Of a stretch of DNA of 64,000 nucleotides, positions 1 through 9,488 are shown one piece after another. Position 1 is the first letter of the stretch. Each line of letters opens with the position of its first letter. The stretch covers positions 62,001-126,000 of the forward strand of contig JAETRR010000001.1 in assembly GCA_021770065.1 (NCBI GenBank), given 5' to 3'. Both the position numbers and the translations under genes were made by a program. Source of the DNA: Lachnoclostridium sp. GTDB taxonomy: Bacteria; Bacillota; Clostridia; Lachnospirales; Lachnospiraceae. The notes under the pieces were generated by a model that worked only from the letters and a program-made list of their open reading frames with translations, did not search any database and was not told the origin of the DNA.

Positions 1-633
1 TCCAAAGGTAAGACACACGTCTAAAGGCGCGTCTATCTCACAGGGATGGCCTGCATGAAGCATCTTGTGACGGCAGTAGCAGGTACCGAGACCGATATAC
101 TCAGCCTCCTCCACAATATGGCTGGCACGCTCGTGATCCAGAATGTGCAGGGTATTGGCATTTGTCAGCACCGGCTCCTGAACGAAGACACGTCCAAGAC
201 GGGTTTCCGTCACAAAGAACAGATCTTTTACAAAGTCCTCCTCCACATTCATATATTGGTAATACAATTCACTCAGATATTTCTGATCAATATCCCCTCT
301 GGTGCGCATCAGGGCAAATTCGATAAAGCCGGCCATGGGAGGCGGCATAACAAATTTGCGCACGCCGTTGTGGTAAGAATCTACCAGTAAAGCCTTTTCA
401 CACAGGTGGGTAAGAAACTTTTCCGCCTTTGCCTCACTGGTGTCCCAGATACGGGCGGCCTTTTTTGCTGTAAAGGGGCGCACGGGCAGCAGGGCTACCC
501 ATTTGGCTTCTTTTTCTGTATAGAGCACTTGAAGAATCTTGTAGAGAGTATCCGATACCGGCGCACCCTGGGTAAACCAGTTGATGCGGTCCTCCAGATT
601 CTTGTAAGCGTCTCTGCTTGCCAGATGTCCCAT
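1..633 (-). CDS. 4Fe-4S binding-type protein with N-terminal winged-helix-like region (partial, runs off window start)
   Basis: Minus frame open from ATG at 633 (MGHLASRDAYKNLEDRINWFTQGAP...) to window edge; contains a CYCRHKM..GHPCE cysteine-rich stretch. Family named from memory. Confidence 0.55.
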   Translation of the reverse strand, partial: MGHLASRDAYKNLEDRINWFTQGAPVSDTLYKILQVLYTEKEAKWVALLPVRPFTAKKAARIWDTSEAKAEKFLTHLCEKALLVDSYHNGVRKFVMPPPMAGFIEFALMRTRGDIDQKYLSELYYQYMNVEEDFVKDLFFVTETRLGRVFVQEPVLTNANTLHILDHERASHIVEEAEYIGLGTCYCRHKMLHAGHPCEIDAPLDVCLTFG

Positions 634-1064
634 GATTTTTCTCTCCTTCCTCTTTCTATTCTACTAAGGCGTTTGCGAAACACCTAAAGCCGTATAAATA
701 CGACATTTTTGTTGTCAAGATAAAATATCCCCTCAAGGTTTATAGTAAAATAGAGTTTACCAGAACCTAAATAACCATCCGTCTGAAAGGAGATATACCT
801 ATATGATAACACATAAGCAGCTCTCTTTAGCAAAAATTTCCAGCGGAGGAGCTAAAGGGCAGAGTTGACAGCCGCTCCTTTAATTCCCGGCCATCCGCCC
901 CCGCTATCGTTGTACAATTCGCCAATGCCATAATGTGCTCCTTTTGAAGATTTTATCATATAAAAATGGAGATATTGTTCTAACTTTCATCAAAAATTGT
1001 TGATATAATCATATCATTAGATGCATCTGAATACAACAGCAAACTCAAAACAGGAGATCTAGTT

Positions 1065-1304
1065 ATGATTCGATTTATGTACATTCCAAATATGAAAAAA
1101 TTTGCAGAGGCCCTTGAAAAATGTTATGGTAATGTATTGCTTCATCTCTCTGACAATACAACCTGTGATTTAAAATCCAATTCCGCCGCAATGCAAATGT
1201 TGAAAATGCTGCCCTCAGGTTACACCAATCTATGCCTTACCTTTACTGATTCCCGTGATTCCTCTGCTTTTATACAGTATATGGTAACCGCAGCTCATGG
1301 TTGA
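1065..1304 (+). CDS. Small HPr-like hypothetical protein, paralogous to 40049..40282
   Basis: 79-aa ORF; aligns by eye to the 77-aa product at 40049..40282 (KFAEALEKCYGNVLLHLSDNTTCDLKSN vs KFFEVVDSCQGKVELVTGEGDRLNLKSK). Confidence 0.5.
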   Translation: MIRFMYIPNMKKFAEALEKCYGNVLLHLSDNTTCDLKSNSAAMQMLKMLPSGYTNLCLTFTDSRDSSAFIQYMVTAAHG

Positions 1305-1488
1305 CCTGCATATCCACAGCCTCTACAGCGACAACGGGGAGTTTACGCCCTTGCAGCTTGTTGCCCAGTGCAATGCAGGCATATCCATTACAGATCATAA
1401 TTGCGCCCGTATACGCCGCAATAGCGGTATTCATCTGTATCTGCCGATGTATTTTGTCAGGTCTTCAATGTGCCCAAGTCTTGTATAG
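1297..1488 (+). pseudogene. Truncated PHP-domain phosphoesterase remnant
   Basis: MVDLHIHSLYSDNGEFTPLQLV...ISITDHN is the PHP motif I/II start, then sequence loses homology. Confidence 0.6.
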
Positions 1489-1534
1489 CTCCATGAATTG
1501 GAGCTGTAAAACATAACAATCTGATTCCCCTAAT

Positions 1535-1807
1535 TCAGAACGATATCTCCGCCAGGGCCTCTGCCGCAGCGTTGTTTTCCAAAGCGACAGTAAATGTGCT
1601 GCCGCCGACCTGTACACGCATCTTCATTTCTGCATTCTCCTCCTCATGTACCTTATTCAAAAGGCATCTTCTGTGATTTTCCAGCTGCTTCAAAAGCCCT
1701 GCTTTTTTGCCTCTGTTCAGGCAGGCCATACAGCATTCAATACTATCCTCACTGCATCCTGCATCCCTCAGATTTTGAATAATCGCTTCTTTTGAGTCAT
1801 ATTCCAT
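1535..1807 (-). pseudogene. Chimeric remnant: small hypothetical protein fused to N-terminus of a cyclophilin-like protein
   Basis: N-half MEYDSKEAIIQNLRDAGCSEDSIE...HRRCLLNKVHEEE joined to MKMRVQVGGSTFTVALENNAAAEALAEI. Confidence 0.4.
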
Positions 1808-1812
1808 TAACT

Positions 1813-2346
1813 TCTCTGATCAGATTATCGTAGGCGATGTCTATATCGGAACCGGCGAAACCGATGCCGTCCGCTTTGCGGCAAAAGCCGCACGGGAGCT
1901 TTATGGGGCCTATCCCGGCATTCATTACCATATTGCCAGCGGAAATGCCGTATTTGTAATGGAGCAGTTAGATAAGGGATTGATTGACTTTGGAATCGTA
2001 TTCGGTTCTGTGGATCATGCAAAAGTGGGACAAACCTCTGATCTTATCACAACAGGAAGATAATTACGGGGAATTGACAGCCTGGCTGCAAAAAGAAATA
2101 TCAGAATTGGAAATCGTTGCAACCTCTAACCTGCTCTTCAATGCTTCCCTAATGGTTGAGGAAGGCTTGGGATATGCCATCGGATTTGATAAAATCATCA
2201 ATACCTCCGGCAGCAGCCTGTGCTTCCGCCCTCTCGCACCCAAAAGGGAAGCATCTATGAGCATTATCTGGAAAAAATATCAAGTATTTTCTAAGGCTTC
2301 GGAAAAGTTTATGCAGAAATTGAAAGAACTTCCGGAAATAATGTAA
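1813..2346 (+). pseudogene. LysR-family regulator remnant (substrate-binding half, frameshift/internal deletion)
   Basis: Two frames: VGDVYIGTGETDAVRFAAKAARELYGAYPGIHYHIASGNAVFVMEQLDKGLIDFGIVFG then WDKPLILSQQ...NASLMVEEGLGYAIGFDKIINTSG...KASEKFMQ; HTH missing. Confidence 0.7.
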
Positions 2347-2359
2347 AGAATATTCCGCC

Positions 2360-2710
2360 TTAAAAAATGACCTGGAAATTTCTTTGGATTATAATGTTTC
2401 TTCTAAAATAGAATTTATACCCTGTAAGCTCGGAACGGAACAGTTGATAGCCCGCCTCTAACTGCGGAACTGCTTCATCTATATTGCCGCCCTTTAACTC
2501 TATAAAATAAGCGTTTTTCAAACTATCATTTATCAAAAGGAAATCGCAGCAAGTCCTCTGCGAAATAATATTTCCGTCCAGCTTGTAATGCCGGACATTA
2601 TATTTTTGCTGTGGGTTATTTGCACGATGCTTTCTTTGTGTCCCTGCATCCCTTGAAACAATGATTTTCTGCCGGGATTCACAAAGAGATTTGTCTTGGG
2701 TAAGCAGCAT
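2360..2710 (-). CDS. Small PD-(D/E)XK-like protein, possibly 3' truncated, partner of the upstream ATPase
   Basis: 116 aa; motif CDFLLINDSLKNAYFIELKGG (D...ExK spacing); ATG 1 nt after the ATPase stop codon. Confidence 0.5.
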   Translation of the reverse strand: MLLTQDKSLCESRQKIIVSRDAGTQRKHRANNPQQKYNVRHYKLDGNIISQRTCCDFLLINDSLKNAYFIELKGGNIDEAVPQLEAGYQLFRSELTGYKFYFRRNIIIQRNFQVIF

Positions 2711-2711
2711 A

Positions 2712-4037
2712 CTACTCCACCTCCCCGGACAAGTATTTTTCTTTCAATAATACCATCTGCTCGTAGTCCCGGTTAATATCTGCTGAAGCCCCATCTATCA
2801 CTTCATTTTCAATAGACCCAAATTCATTATCCGTACAGGACTCTACCTGCCCGTCTTTCAGAAAGAATGCCGACAACTTGGAAAACTGCAGCCATGTATC
2901 CTGTGAAATAATTTTATTCAGTTCCGTTTTATCCACAATTCCGGAAATTCTATCGGCATACAGCAAATTATTAATTGTACCTAAAATATACGGGCTGTGT
3001 GTGGTAATAAAAATTTGATTTTTTCCATCACTCTTAGCCATAGCTATAAATTCTGTTATCAGCTTTTGTGCATTGGGAAACAAATGTGATTCCGGTTCCT
3101 CAATAATAAAATATGCTTTTTTATTGTTGAGCAGATAGTAAAATATGACATTTAAAATCCAGACAACTTCCTGCTGTCCAGAAGATGCAAAATTAATTTT
3201 TACATAACGGTTCTCAGAAACTTGAAGTCTTTCCTCTCCATCTACATTTCTGTATTCTCCCTGCAAAATACGTTTCATCAACTCTGCAGCAGAAAAAAGA
3301 AGCTGCTTATTTATCTTAGTGTCAGTCAAGCGCATAGTGTTCTGGATCATCTGTGTAATGCTGAGAAAAAAGCTTGGCTTTAATTGTAAAATTCTTTCCA
3401 GATAATTCTGTGTACAATAATCCAGATTTTTTTTCTGTGTATCGTCCATAGAACTATAGATATAATTCAGCTGTGTACTCAGCAGCGTAATCATACTGCG
3501 CCCTGCCGGTATATATACAATTTCCGCATTATCATCAAAGAAGCTGTTGATTTTTTCTTTGACATCCTCCAATGCTTCCTGAGATACTAAGGCTGGCTCT
3601 TTTGGCATCATATATTCCAATGAGTTTATAAACTTCGTCAAATCAGGGCTGAGTTCAATCCATATATAATTAGGGGACAGTGAATCTTCCTTCAATGAAA
3701 CCATGATACTCGTCTCATTCTTGTAGCAGCAGGAAAGACACATAGACATATCCATGTGCCATGTGGTGCCAAAAATCTGAAGAAAATTGGAACGTATCTC
3801 TCGCTCTGTACGCCTTTTCAATGAAAGTCTCAGTTCATCATCCATCAATGTGTGGTTCAACAGGCATTGTTTTTTAAACTGCGCAAACAGGATATTTTTT
3901 ATATTTTTAAAGAAAAATATGCTTTTCGCAACTGTACTCTTCCCAGAGGCCTGCGGACCTGTAAATACAGTAAAATCACCAATCTCCAATTCACAGTGAT
4001 CTACCGGCCCTAATTTATGAATCTCTATTTTCTGCAT
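2712..4037 (-). CDS. AAA/ABC-type ATPase (AAA15/AAA21-like)
   Basis: Start MQKIEIHKLGPVDHCELEIGDF; Walker A GPQASGKST, signature SSGQQE, Walker B YFIIEEPESHLFP, H-switch TTHSPYI. Confidence 0.85.
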   Translation of the reverse strand: MQKIEIHKLGPVDHCELEIGDFTVFTGPQASGKSTVAKSIFFFKNIKNILFAQFKKQCLLNHTLMDDELRLSLKRRTEREIRSNFLQIFGTTWHMDMSMCLSCCYKNETSIMVSLKEDSLSPNYIWIELSPDLTKFINSLEYMMPKEPALVSQEALEDVKEKINSFFDDNAEIVYIPAGRSMITLLSTQLNYIYSSMDDTQKKNLDYCTQNYLERILQLKPSFFLSITQMIQNTMRLTDTKINKQLLFSAAELMKRILQGEYRNVDGEERLQVSENRYVKINFASSGQQEVVWILNVIFYYLLNNKKAYFIIEEPESHLFPNAQKLITEFIAMAKSDGKNQIFITTHSPYILGTINNLLYADRISGIVDKTELNKIISQDTWLQFSKLSAFFLKDGQVESCTDNEFGSIENEVIDGASADINRDYEQMVLLKEKYLSGEVE

Positions 4038-4132
4038 ACAATGCTCCCTAAAACAATATTTTCTAACATTATACCTTCTTTCCAATTGCATAACAAGTCA
4101 TTTTTCTTCGCAGAAGCGATGTAAACTTCTAA

Positions 4133-4178
4133 GGCCGAAAAGCTGTTTATTGGAAAAACCAATAAACATTTTTCGGCC
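4133..4178. repeat. Long near-perfect hairpin upstream of the ATPase gene
   Basis: GGCCGAAAAgcTGTTTATTGG-AAAAA-CCAATAAACAttTTTCGGCC. Confidence 0.75.
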
Positions 4179-4468
4179 CTAAAAATTGCCTGCATCTTTT
4201 GCGCCTGCCGCGAACAAATTGTCCGGATGATTGTAAACCCCAAAGAATCTATTATATTTTTGACAGCCCACTAAACATACCGTTAGCTTTCATAAAATGC
4301 GCAATATTAACATGCCGAATTCCATTACGATGTTGAATCAGGTCATTTCTTGTAATCAGATATTTAGAATAGTTATCCTTTCCGCCTGAATTGTTTTCCA
4401 TAAGAATGCTTCCATCCACAAATATTCATCAAAACTTAATGTATACCCTCTAAAATCATTATTTGCAA

Positions 4469-4515
4469 GTTAAAGGGGTAATATTTTAATTATTTGAAAT
4501 ATTATCCCCTTTAAC
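4469..4515. repeat. Intergenic hairpin
   Basis: GTTAAAGGGGTAATATTT...AAATATTATCCCCTTTAAC, one-nt bulge. Confidence 0.75.
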
Positions 4516-4863
4516 AATGCTATTTTAATGCATTTATACGTAACTTACGCAAAATTTGTATGATATCTTCGAATTGGCTTATTTGCTATTCCCTATAATC
4601 CTCAGCCTTATATTCCATCCGTAAATATTCCATCTGCGAAAATGCCCCTATATAATTCCTTGTAATCAAATACACCGGATAAAGGGCTGTCTCATACCTT
4701 AATGAATCCTTTTTCTCACATACACGCAGCAGTGCTCGGAATCATGGATACGCACGCTTAAATTCTTCAAGCCTGCTGCCATTGAATCTCCGGCCCCATC
4801 CCATTAATTTCTGTCTCACTCTTCGCATATAATTTTAACAATCTCCCAATAAGGAGCTTTCAA

Positions 4864-6282
4864 ATGACCGCCTTCACTTCTTTCATAGAAACCATCAACC
4901 ACTACCTCTGGGGCATGCCCATGATTGTGCTCCTCTTCGGCACCCACCTTTTTATGACCTGGAAAACCGGGTTTATACAACGGAAAACTCCGCTGGCGAT
5001 CCGGCTTTCCTTAACAAAGGACCCGGATTCCTGCGGTGATATCAGTCCTTTTGCCGCCCTCTCCACCTCTCTTGCCTCCACCCTGGGAACCGGCAATATC
5101 ATCGGTGTGGGGACCGCCATTGCCCTGGGCGGACCGGGAGCCGTATTCTGGTGCTGGCTTACCGGAGTCTTTGGCATGGCCACCAGCTATGCGGAATCTT
5201 TGATTGCGGTCAAGTACCGGGTGCGGACAAAGGACGGAACGATGCTGGGCGGTGCCATGTATGCCCTGGAACGGGGACTGGGGATGCGATGGCTGGGAGT
5301 TCTTTTTGCCTGTTTCGGAGTTCTTACCTCCTTCGGTATCGGATGCGGCGTTCAGGTGAATGCGATCGCTGTTATTATTGATTCCTCTGTCCGCTCTGCC
5401 GTAAAAGGAACTTCTTCTTTTATTGCCCGGCTTCTGGAAGCACGTCCCGATTTTATCTGCTTAACTGTGGGAGTTGTAACCGGACTTATCACCTGCATGG
5501 TTATTTTAGGCGGCGTTCACTCTATTTCCAAAGTCTGTGAACGGCTTGTCCCCTTTATGGCACTTTCCTATCTGGGGGGCTGTTTTATCATTCTCTTTCT
5601 AAACAGAAGCTTTTTAGGGGAGAGTATTTCTCTGATTTTATCCTCTGCTTTCGGAAGCTCCCGGACCATAACCGGCGGACTGGCCGGATCCGGTATCATG
5701 CTGGCCGCCCGCTACGGCATTGCCCGGGGACTTTTTACCAATGAAGCCGGTATGGGATCGGCGCCTATTATTGCCGCAGCCGCCCGTACACGCAATCCGG
5801 TCCGGCAGGCTTTGATTGCTTCTACTGCTCCTTTTTGGGATACGGTCGTTGTCTGTCTGATCACCGGACTGGTTCTGGTCAGCAGTATTCTGCGAGGAGG
5901 TACTGTCTCCTGGGATACTCTTTCCGGAGGAGAACTGACTGCCGCCGCCTTTTCCCAGATCCCTTATATCGGCAGGCCTATACTTATCTTCGGCATCATC
6001 ACCTTTGCCTATGCTACCATATTAGGCTGGTCTTACTATGGGGAGCGGTGCCTGGAATATCTGTTTGGAAAAATATCTTTATTCCCTTACCGCTTTCTCT
6101 GGATTATGGTCCTTGTTTTTGCGCCCGTTATGCGGCTGGAGCTGGTATGGAGCATCTCCGACACGCTGAATGCCCTTATGGCTGTTCCCAATCTGCTGGC
6201 TGTTCTGCTGCTTTCCGGAACCATTGCCGGGGATACCCTGTATTATTTGAAACATCTGGATGAAAAAGATAAGCAGCGTTGA
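4864..6282 (+). CDS. AGCS family sodium:alanine/glycine symporter
   Basis: 472 aa; STLGTGNIIGVGTAIALGGPGAVFWCW and GLFTNEAGMGSAPIIAAAA motifs. Confidence 0.9.
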   Translation: MTAFTSFIETINHYLWGMPMIVLLFGTHLFMTWKTGFIQRKTPLAIRLSLTKDPDSCGDISPFAALSTSLASTLGTGNIIGVGTAIALGGPGAVFWCWLTGVFGMATSYAESLIAVKYRVRTKDGTMLGGAMYALERGLGMRWLGVLFACFGVLTSFGIGCGVQVNAIAVIIDSSVRSAVKGTSSFIARLLEARPDFICLTVGVVTGLITCMVILGGVHSISKVCERLVPFMALSYLGGCFIILFLNRSFLGESISLILSSAFGSSRTITGGLAGSGIMLAARYGIARGLFTNEAGMGSAPIIAAAARTRNPVRQALIASTAPFWDTVVVCLITGLVLVSSILRGGTVSWDTLSGGELTAAAFSQIPYIGRPILIFGIITFAYATILGWSYYGERCLEYLFGKISLFPYRFLWIMVLVFAPVMRLELVWSISDTLNALMAVPNLLAVLLLSGTIAGDTLYYLKHLDEKDKQR

Positions 6283-6356
6283 AAACCTGCCATCCGTATG
6301 ATAATATAGGCTCAGATATTTTTTACAATCTGGAAAGGAAAAAAATAAGAATCTCT

Positions 6357-7301
6357 ATGTACGACATCACCATCATCGGAGCCGCAGTTCTGGATGTTCT
6401 GGCTCAGCCTGTTTCTAAAAATCAGCTTCTCGGACGCTCTTGTCCTGCAGACCGCGTCACCCTTACTCCGGGCGGCGATGCCTGTAATGAAGCCGTTACC
6501 CTGGCCCGGCTTGGAAAACGGGTAAACCTTATCACCAAAACCGGCAATGACTTAAGCGGACAGATTCTTCTGAATTACCTCCGGGAAAACGGGGTTTCCA
6601 CAGAGGACACCGTCATAGAAGCCGGCCTGGATACCGGAATCAATATCGTTTTGGTGGATGAAGAAGCCGAGCGCTCCTTTATCACCAGCCGGAACGGCTC
6701 TCTGCGCAGATTGTCCCTTCCGGATATAAATATAAAGGCATTAGAAAAAGCTCCTGTCCTCTGCTTTGCCAGTATCTTTGTGTCCCCCTGTTTTACAGTT
6801 GCGGATATGGCCTCTCTCTTTCGTTCCGCCAAAGAACGGGGCTGCATTCTCTGCGCTGATATGACACGCTGTAAAAATAATGAGCGGCTCCCGGATATCC
6901 GGGAAGCCATCCAGTATCTTGATTATCTCTTTCCCAACTACGAGGAGGCAAAAGCCGTGTCCGGCCTTGCGGATCCCGATGAGATTGCAGATGCCTTTCT
7001 GGCCTGTGGGGTGTCCTGTATGGTCATTAAAATGGGAAGCAGAGGCTGCTTTATCAAATCAAAAAAAGAGTGTCTTTCTGTCCCTGCCTATCCGCATACA
7101 AACTGCGTCGACACTACAGGAGCCGGGGATAATTTCGCCGCCGGATTTCTCTATGCACTTTCGGAACAGATGGATTTGGCTGACTGCGGACGTTTTGCCA
7201 ATATGACGGCCTCCCTTGCGGTGGAATCTCTGGGGGCCTGTACAGGTGTGCGTTCTCTTTCACAGGTAATGAAGCGTTTTCGGGAAATTACTTCAAACTG
7301 A
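6357..7301 (+). CDS. PfkB family carbohydrate kinase
   Basis: MYDITIIGAAVLDVLAQPV...GGDACNEAVTLARLG...DTTGAGDNFAAGFLYAL. Confidence 0.9.
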   Translation: MYDITIIGAAVLDVLAQPVSKNQLLGRSCPADRVTLTPGGDACNEAVTLARLGKRVNLITKTGNDLSGQILLNYLRENGVSTEDTVIEAGLDTGINIVLVDEEAERSFITSRNGSLRRLSLPDINIKALEKAPVLCFASIFVSPCFTVADMASLFRSAKERGCILCADMTRCKNNERLPDIREAIQYLDYLFPNYEEAKAVSGLADPDEIADAFLACGVSCMVIKMGSRGCFIKSKKECLSVPAYPHTNCVDTTGAGDNFAAGFLYALSEQMDLADCGRFANMTASLAVESLGACTGVRSLSQVMKRFREITSN

Positions 7302-7356
7302 AACACCCACATAGCTGCGCTGCGGCTTATCAGCGCTCAAAGGCTGTCTCTAAACA

Positions 7357-7389
7357 GGAAAAAACTGCGGAGTCTCAAGTTCTCCGCAG
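7357..7389 (-). terminator. Rho-independent terminator of the SleB-like gene
   Basis: Minus strand CTGCGGAG-aacttgaga-CTCCGCAGTTTTTTCC. Confidence 0.75.
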
Positions 7390-7406
7390 CCTCTTCCTTT
7401 CATTCT

Positions 7407-8447
7407 TTAATAAAATACGTGGCTTCCTATCACAATACTGTCCGAACCCACTTCTGAGCCCGCCCGTCTGAAATGTGTATAGCTGCCAATTGTCGTATAG
7501 CCGTTGATAGCCTCCTGTGCCGCCTGCATGCAGCTTGCCTTAGGGCCTCCGATATACTGCATCATGGTACCGTTGCTTACCGGTCCGAACTGACCCGGCG
7601 CATAGATAACATCCGCAATGGTATTCGGATATCCCGGACTCTTCACACGGTTCATTACCACCGCTCCGATAGCCACCTGGCCGTCATATGGCTGATTGCC
7701 GCCTTCTGCCTGGATGAGTGCTGCCAGAAGCGTAACCTCATTACCGTTTGCCTTAAAGGAATCCCTCTGCTGTTTCAGCTTCTCGCGCTTTTCCTCAGCC
7801 TCTTTTTTCTCAATCTCATCCATGGTCATGGCCTCGCCCAGCTCAAATTCCACACTGACAAACTCCGCTGACACATAGCCTGTCTTTTCCTCCGCATACT
7901 GTATATGGATCCACTCGGCTCCTTCCGTCTCTTCACCGGCTACCACATCCAGTTTCGTTCCCTCGCCCACATTCTTCAGAATCTTTGCCTCCATGCTGGC
8001 CTCGGAACGGATGCGCAGGCCGCCCGTCAGAGATGTGGCTACCAGTGTAACCTCCTCCTGGGCCTGCTCATAGGCTTCGTAACCGAACAGAAGATAATCA
8101 TTGTTCACATAGCCGTTCACATTGCCGGACTGCACTCTCGTCCAGCCCTCAAGACGCTCTACAACCTCACCGCCGTCGCCCTTGAACATGCGCCCCAGAG
8201 CGGTAGATTCCGCATTGGGCTCTGAACGCACCGTCACATAATCCTCAACATTTGCAAGTACTTTTTCCTGCCATTCTTCTTCAATCTGCAGCTTTTCAAA
8301 ATCTTCTCCTGTCAAATCGTCCATCACAGACTCTATGCCGGCCGTTGTCTCTACATCCAGCTCCTCGATTCCCTCAAATCCGGATGACATCACCCAAATC
8401 AGTAACAGGCTTAGTAAAACCGGCAGCTTTCTGCTGATTGTTTTCAT
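7407..8447 (-). CDS. Cell wall hydrolase: SH3 domains plus SleB-like C-terminal domain
   Basis: C-term LLAALIQAEGGNQPYDGQVAIGAVVMNRVKSPGYPNTIADVIYAPGQF; two SH3b-like repeats; signal peptide. Confidence 0.85.
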   Translation of the reverse strand: MKTISRKLPVLLSLLLIWVMSSGFEGIEELDVETTAGIESVMDDLTGEDFEKLQIEEEWQEKVLANVEDYVTVRSEPNAESTALGRMFKGDGGEVVERLEGWTRVQSGNVNGYVNNDYLLFGYEAYEQAQEEVTLVATSLTGGLRIRSEASMEAKILKNVGEGTKLDVVAGEETEGAEWIHIQYAEEKTGYVSAEFVSVEFELGEAMTMDEIEKKEAEEKREKLKQQRDSFKANGNEVTLLAALIQAEGGNQPYDGQVAIGAVVMNRVKSPGYPNTIADVIYAPGQFGPVSNGTMMQYIGGPKASCMQAAQEAINGYTTIGSYTHFRRAGSEVGSDSIVIGSHVFY

Positions 8448-8685
8448 AAGAACCTCCCTGTGTAATATATGCGTTCCGGTTATTATGTTACAAATATGAT
8501 CGCAAATATTACAATTTTGTTACGATGCCATTTTAGCAGGAAGCAGGGCTCTTGTCAAGGGTATAAACACAAAAGTGGTGGCCGCGGGAACATTTTCAGC
8601 AAAAAACACAAAAAAAGTGGGGCTTTACATACCAATATGCCCATAACCGGACAAATCGGCATGTAAAACAGCCCCTGTAACAAAC

Positions 8686-9468
8686 TTATAAATTTCTCTG
8701 GCGATATGCTTCATACAACAGAATTGCAGAGGCCGCCGACACATTCAGCGACTCAAGCTTTCCCTCCATGGGAATCCGGATGCAGGTATCGGCACAGGAT
8801 GCCAGCTCCCTTGTAAGGCCGTTCCCCTCATTTCCCAGAAGAAATGCCGTTCCCTCTCTGTAATCCGGTTCATCATAGCTTTCGGATCCGTCGAGATAAG
8901 CCGCGAACGTCTTCACTCCCTGTTTTTTAAGCTCCGCTATGGTCTCTTTTAAATCCCCGGCTCTGAAAAACGGTACACGGTATACGGATCCCATGGTAGA
9001 GCGGATGGCTTTGGGATTGTACAAATCCACACAGCCCGGACTTAGTATTACGCCGTCCGCCCCTGCCCCCTCTGCTGTCCGGATCATCGTACCTAAGTTC
9101 CCCGGGTCCTGGATATTTTCCAGAATAAGCAGCAGCGGATTCTTTTTTTTCAGAAGATCCGCCAGCAGGCAGCGGCGCTGCTTTACCAGACAGAGAATTC
9201 CCTGAGGGGTCTGGGTGTCACACATGGCCTTAAATACGGAATCCCGGACTATTTCACAGGGTACTTCTGTCTCTTTTTCTTTCCACTGATTTTTAAAATA
9301 GGTTTCTGACAGATATATTTTCTCTATCCAGTCCCTGGGCGCCTCCCGGAACATCCTGGGGCCCTCTGCTATAAAAATACCCTCTGCATCCCTAAGCCGC
9401 CCCTTCTTATTTAGCTGGATCAGATGCTTAACCTGCTGATTCGCCGTACTTGTTATCATATAGCCCAT
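8686..9468 (-). CDS. TrmH/SpoU family RNA 2'-O-methyltransferase
   Basis: ILENIQDPGNLGTMIRTAEGAGADGVILS and LLGNEGNGL motifs. Confidence 0.9.
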   Translation of the reverse strand: MGYMITSTANQQVKHLIQLNKKGRLRDAEGIFIAEGPRMFREAPRDWIEKIYLSETYFKNQWKEKETEVPCEIVRDSVFKAMCDTQTPQGILCLVKQRRCLLADLLKKKNPLLLILENIQDPGNLGTMIRTAEGAGADGVILSPGCVDLYNPKAIRSTMGSVYRVPFFRAGDLKETIAELKKQGVKTFAAYLDGSESYDEPDYREGTAFLLGNEGNGLTRELASCADTCIRIPMEGKLESLNVSAASAILLYEAYRQRNL

Positions 9469-9488
9469 TCCCTGCCTGCAGATTTCCC

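Noticed and set aside
4025-4243. 72-aa minus ORF upstream of the ATPase
   Set aside because: Contains the 4133-4178 hairpin and overlaps the ATPase start; no coding signal.
4560-4810. Possible minus-strand coding remnant (ALLRVCEKKDSLRYETALYPVYLITRNYIGAFSQMEYLRMEYKAEDYRE)
   Set aside because: Looks protein-like but has an in-frame stop upstream and no recognised family; too weak to call a gene.
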